DNA of 41,735 nt from Elusimicrobia bacterium ADurb.Bin231 (GTDB lineage Bacteria > Elusimicrobiota > UBA8919 > MWCF01): contig MWCF01000053.1 in the NCBI GenBank assembly GCA_002069855.1, forward strand, positions 1 through 41,735, given 5' to 3'. Under the pieces are notes generated by a model that made no database searches, was not told the origin of the DNA, and saw nothing but the letters and a program-made list of their open reading frames with translations. The translations under genes and the position numbers were made by a program. Positions 41,595 through 41,735 of the stretch are shown one piece after another. Numbering within the stretch: position 1 is the first letter of the stretch; every line of letters starts with the position of its first letter.

Positions 41595-41735
41595 TCTTCC
41601 CCCAATAAAATGGACACAAAGAAAAGGTGGACATGAGTATTCAAAAAGTGTAAAATGTGTCCAAGGAGGAAGGTATGGAAGAGCGAAAGAAGTGGCAGCG
41701 ATATACGCGGGAATATAAGATATGTGCGGTGAAGA
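41592..41735 (+). mobile_element. Left end of an IS3-like insertion sequence (cut by window edge)
   Basis: The sequence TGATCTTCCCCCAATAAAATGGACAC (positions 41592-41617) looks like an IS3-family terminal repeat, whose ends begin TG and contain a TGGACA-type core. A second TGGACA lies at 41628-41633. An 8-bp inverted repeat, TGGACACA (41611-41618) and TGTGTCCA (41656-41663), lies inside the end. A good ribosome site and a transposase-like reading frame follow. The right end and target duplication lie outside the window, so the family call rests on the end and the first codons only. Confidence 0.75.
41675..41735 (+). CDS. IS3-type transposase OrfA, 5' part only
   Basis: Twenty codons from the ATG at 41675 run off the window. 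AAGGAGGAAGG (41663-41673) is a strong ribosome site immediately upstream. The peptide begins MEERKKWQRYTREYK and resembles the N-terminus of IS3-family OrfA proteins, where a (Y/F)(S/T)xE(F/Y)K segment leads into a helix-turn-helix. OrfA is normally fused to the DDE transposase OrfB by programmed -1 frameshifting; neither the slippery site nor OrfB is visible here. Family assignment is tentative beyond transposase. Confidence 0.65.
   Translation, partial: MEERKKWQRYTREYKICAVK

Noticed and set aside
1..41735. CRISPR arrays, tRNA or rRNA genes, phage genes
   Set aside because: No regularly spaced repeats, no cloverleaf-like segments and no phage structural genes were seen; gaps are too small.

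Overview
The window reads as a bacterial chromosome segment, almost entirely coding on the + strand, with very short intergenic gaps, many 1-20 nt gene overlaps and AT-leaning codon use. The cell is diderm: the last gene encodes an outer-membrane-type beta-barrel with a periplasmic TolB-like propeller, and there are RseP, PilT and Tad/Flp-type prepilins. The gene order (topA-xerC-UBA gene-rpsB-tsf-pyrH-frr-uppS-cdsA-dxr-rseP-ispG, then murC-murB-ddl-ftsQAZ-pilT, then pheA-hisC-tyrA-aroA-cmk-plsC-ispH-rpsA) resembles what I recall from Omnitrophota and neighbouring candidate phyla. That placement is an inference from synteny and protein style, not a demonstrated assignment.

Layout. 98-3897: pdxJ, an exported von Willebrand A-like protein with a degenerate metal site, and glmS. 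3924-7312: a pilus locus that opens with a consensus sigma70 promoter and encodes five Flp-type small prepilins, two TadE-like proteins, one TadG-like protein and an anchored coiled-coil protein. Eight consecutive products share an (A/G)|Q class III leader-peptidase site. 7415-9662: a promoter-led envelope operon (LysM, TPR-like, SPOR plus NlpC/P60, XRE regulator). 9697-14781: dprA (own promoter), topA, xerC and an unusual UBA-domain protein. 14821-19042: rpsB, tsf, pyrH, frr, uppS, cdsA. 19043-22754: dxr, rseP, a small membrane protein, ispG. 22735-30164: murC, murB, ddl, ftsQ, ftsA, ftsZ, pilT. 30164-38771: a PgeF/laccase-domain protein, pheA, a hisC-type aminotransferase, tyrA, aroA, cmk, plsC, ispH, rpsA. 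38811-41594: a large exported metallopeptidase/TolB-propeller/beta-barrel fusion. 41592-41735: the left end of an IS3-like insertion sequence whose first three bases supply that gene's stop codon.

How the genes work together. GlmS supplies glucosamine-6-phosphate; Dxr, IspG, IspH and UppS supply the undecaprenyl carrier; MurC, MurB and Ddl make peptidoglycan precursors; FtsQ, FtsA and FtsZ use them at division. PheA, TyrA, AroA and the HisC-type aminotransferase cover the end of aromatic amino-acid synthesis. RpsB, Tsf, Frr and RpsA serve translation.

No tRNA, rRNA or CRISPR array was seen. No stretch over 300 bases lacks a gene. The most interesting signals are: three strong promoters whose -10 boxes lie only 7-9 nt before the start codon with no Shine-Dalgarno (predicted leaderless mRNAs), the prepilin array, the UBA-domain protein before rpsB-tsf, the metallopeptidase-propeller-barrel fusion, and the IS end fused to its stop codon.
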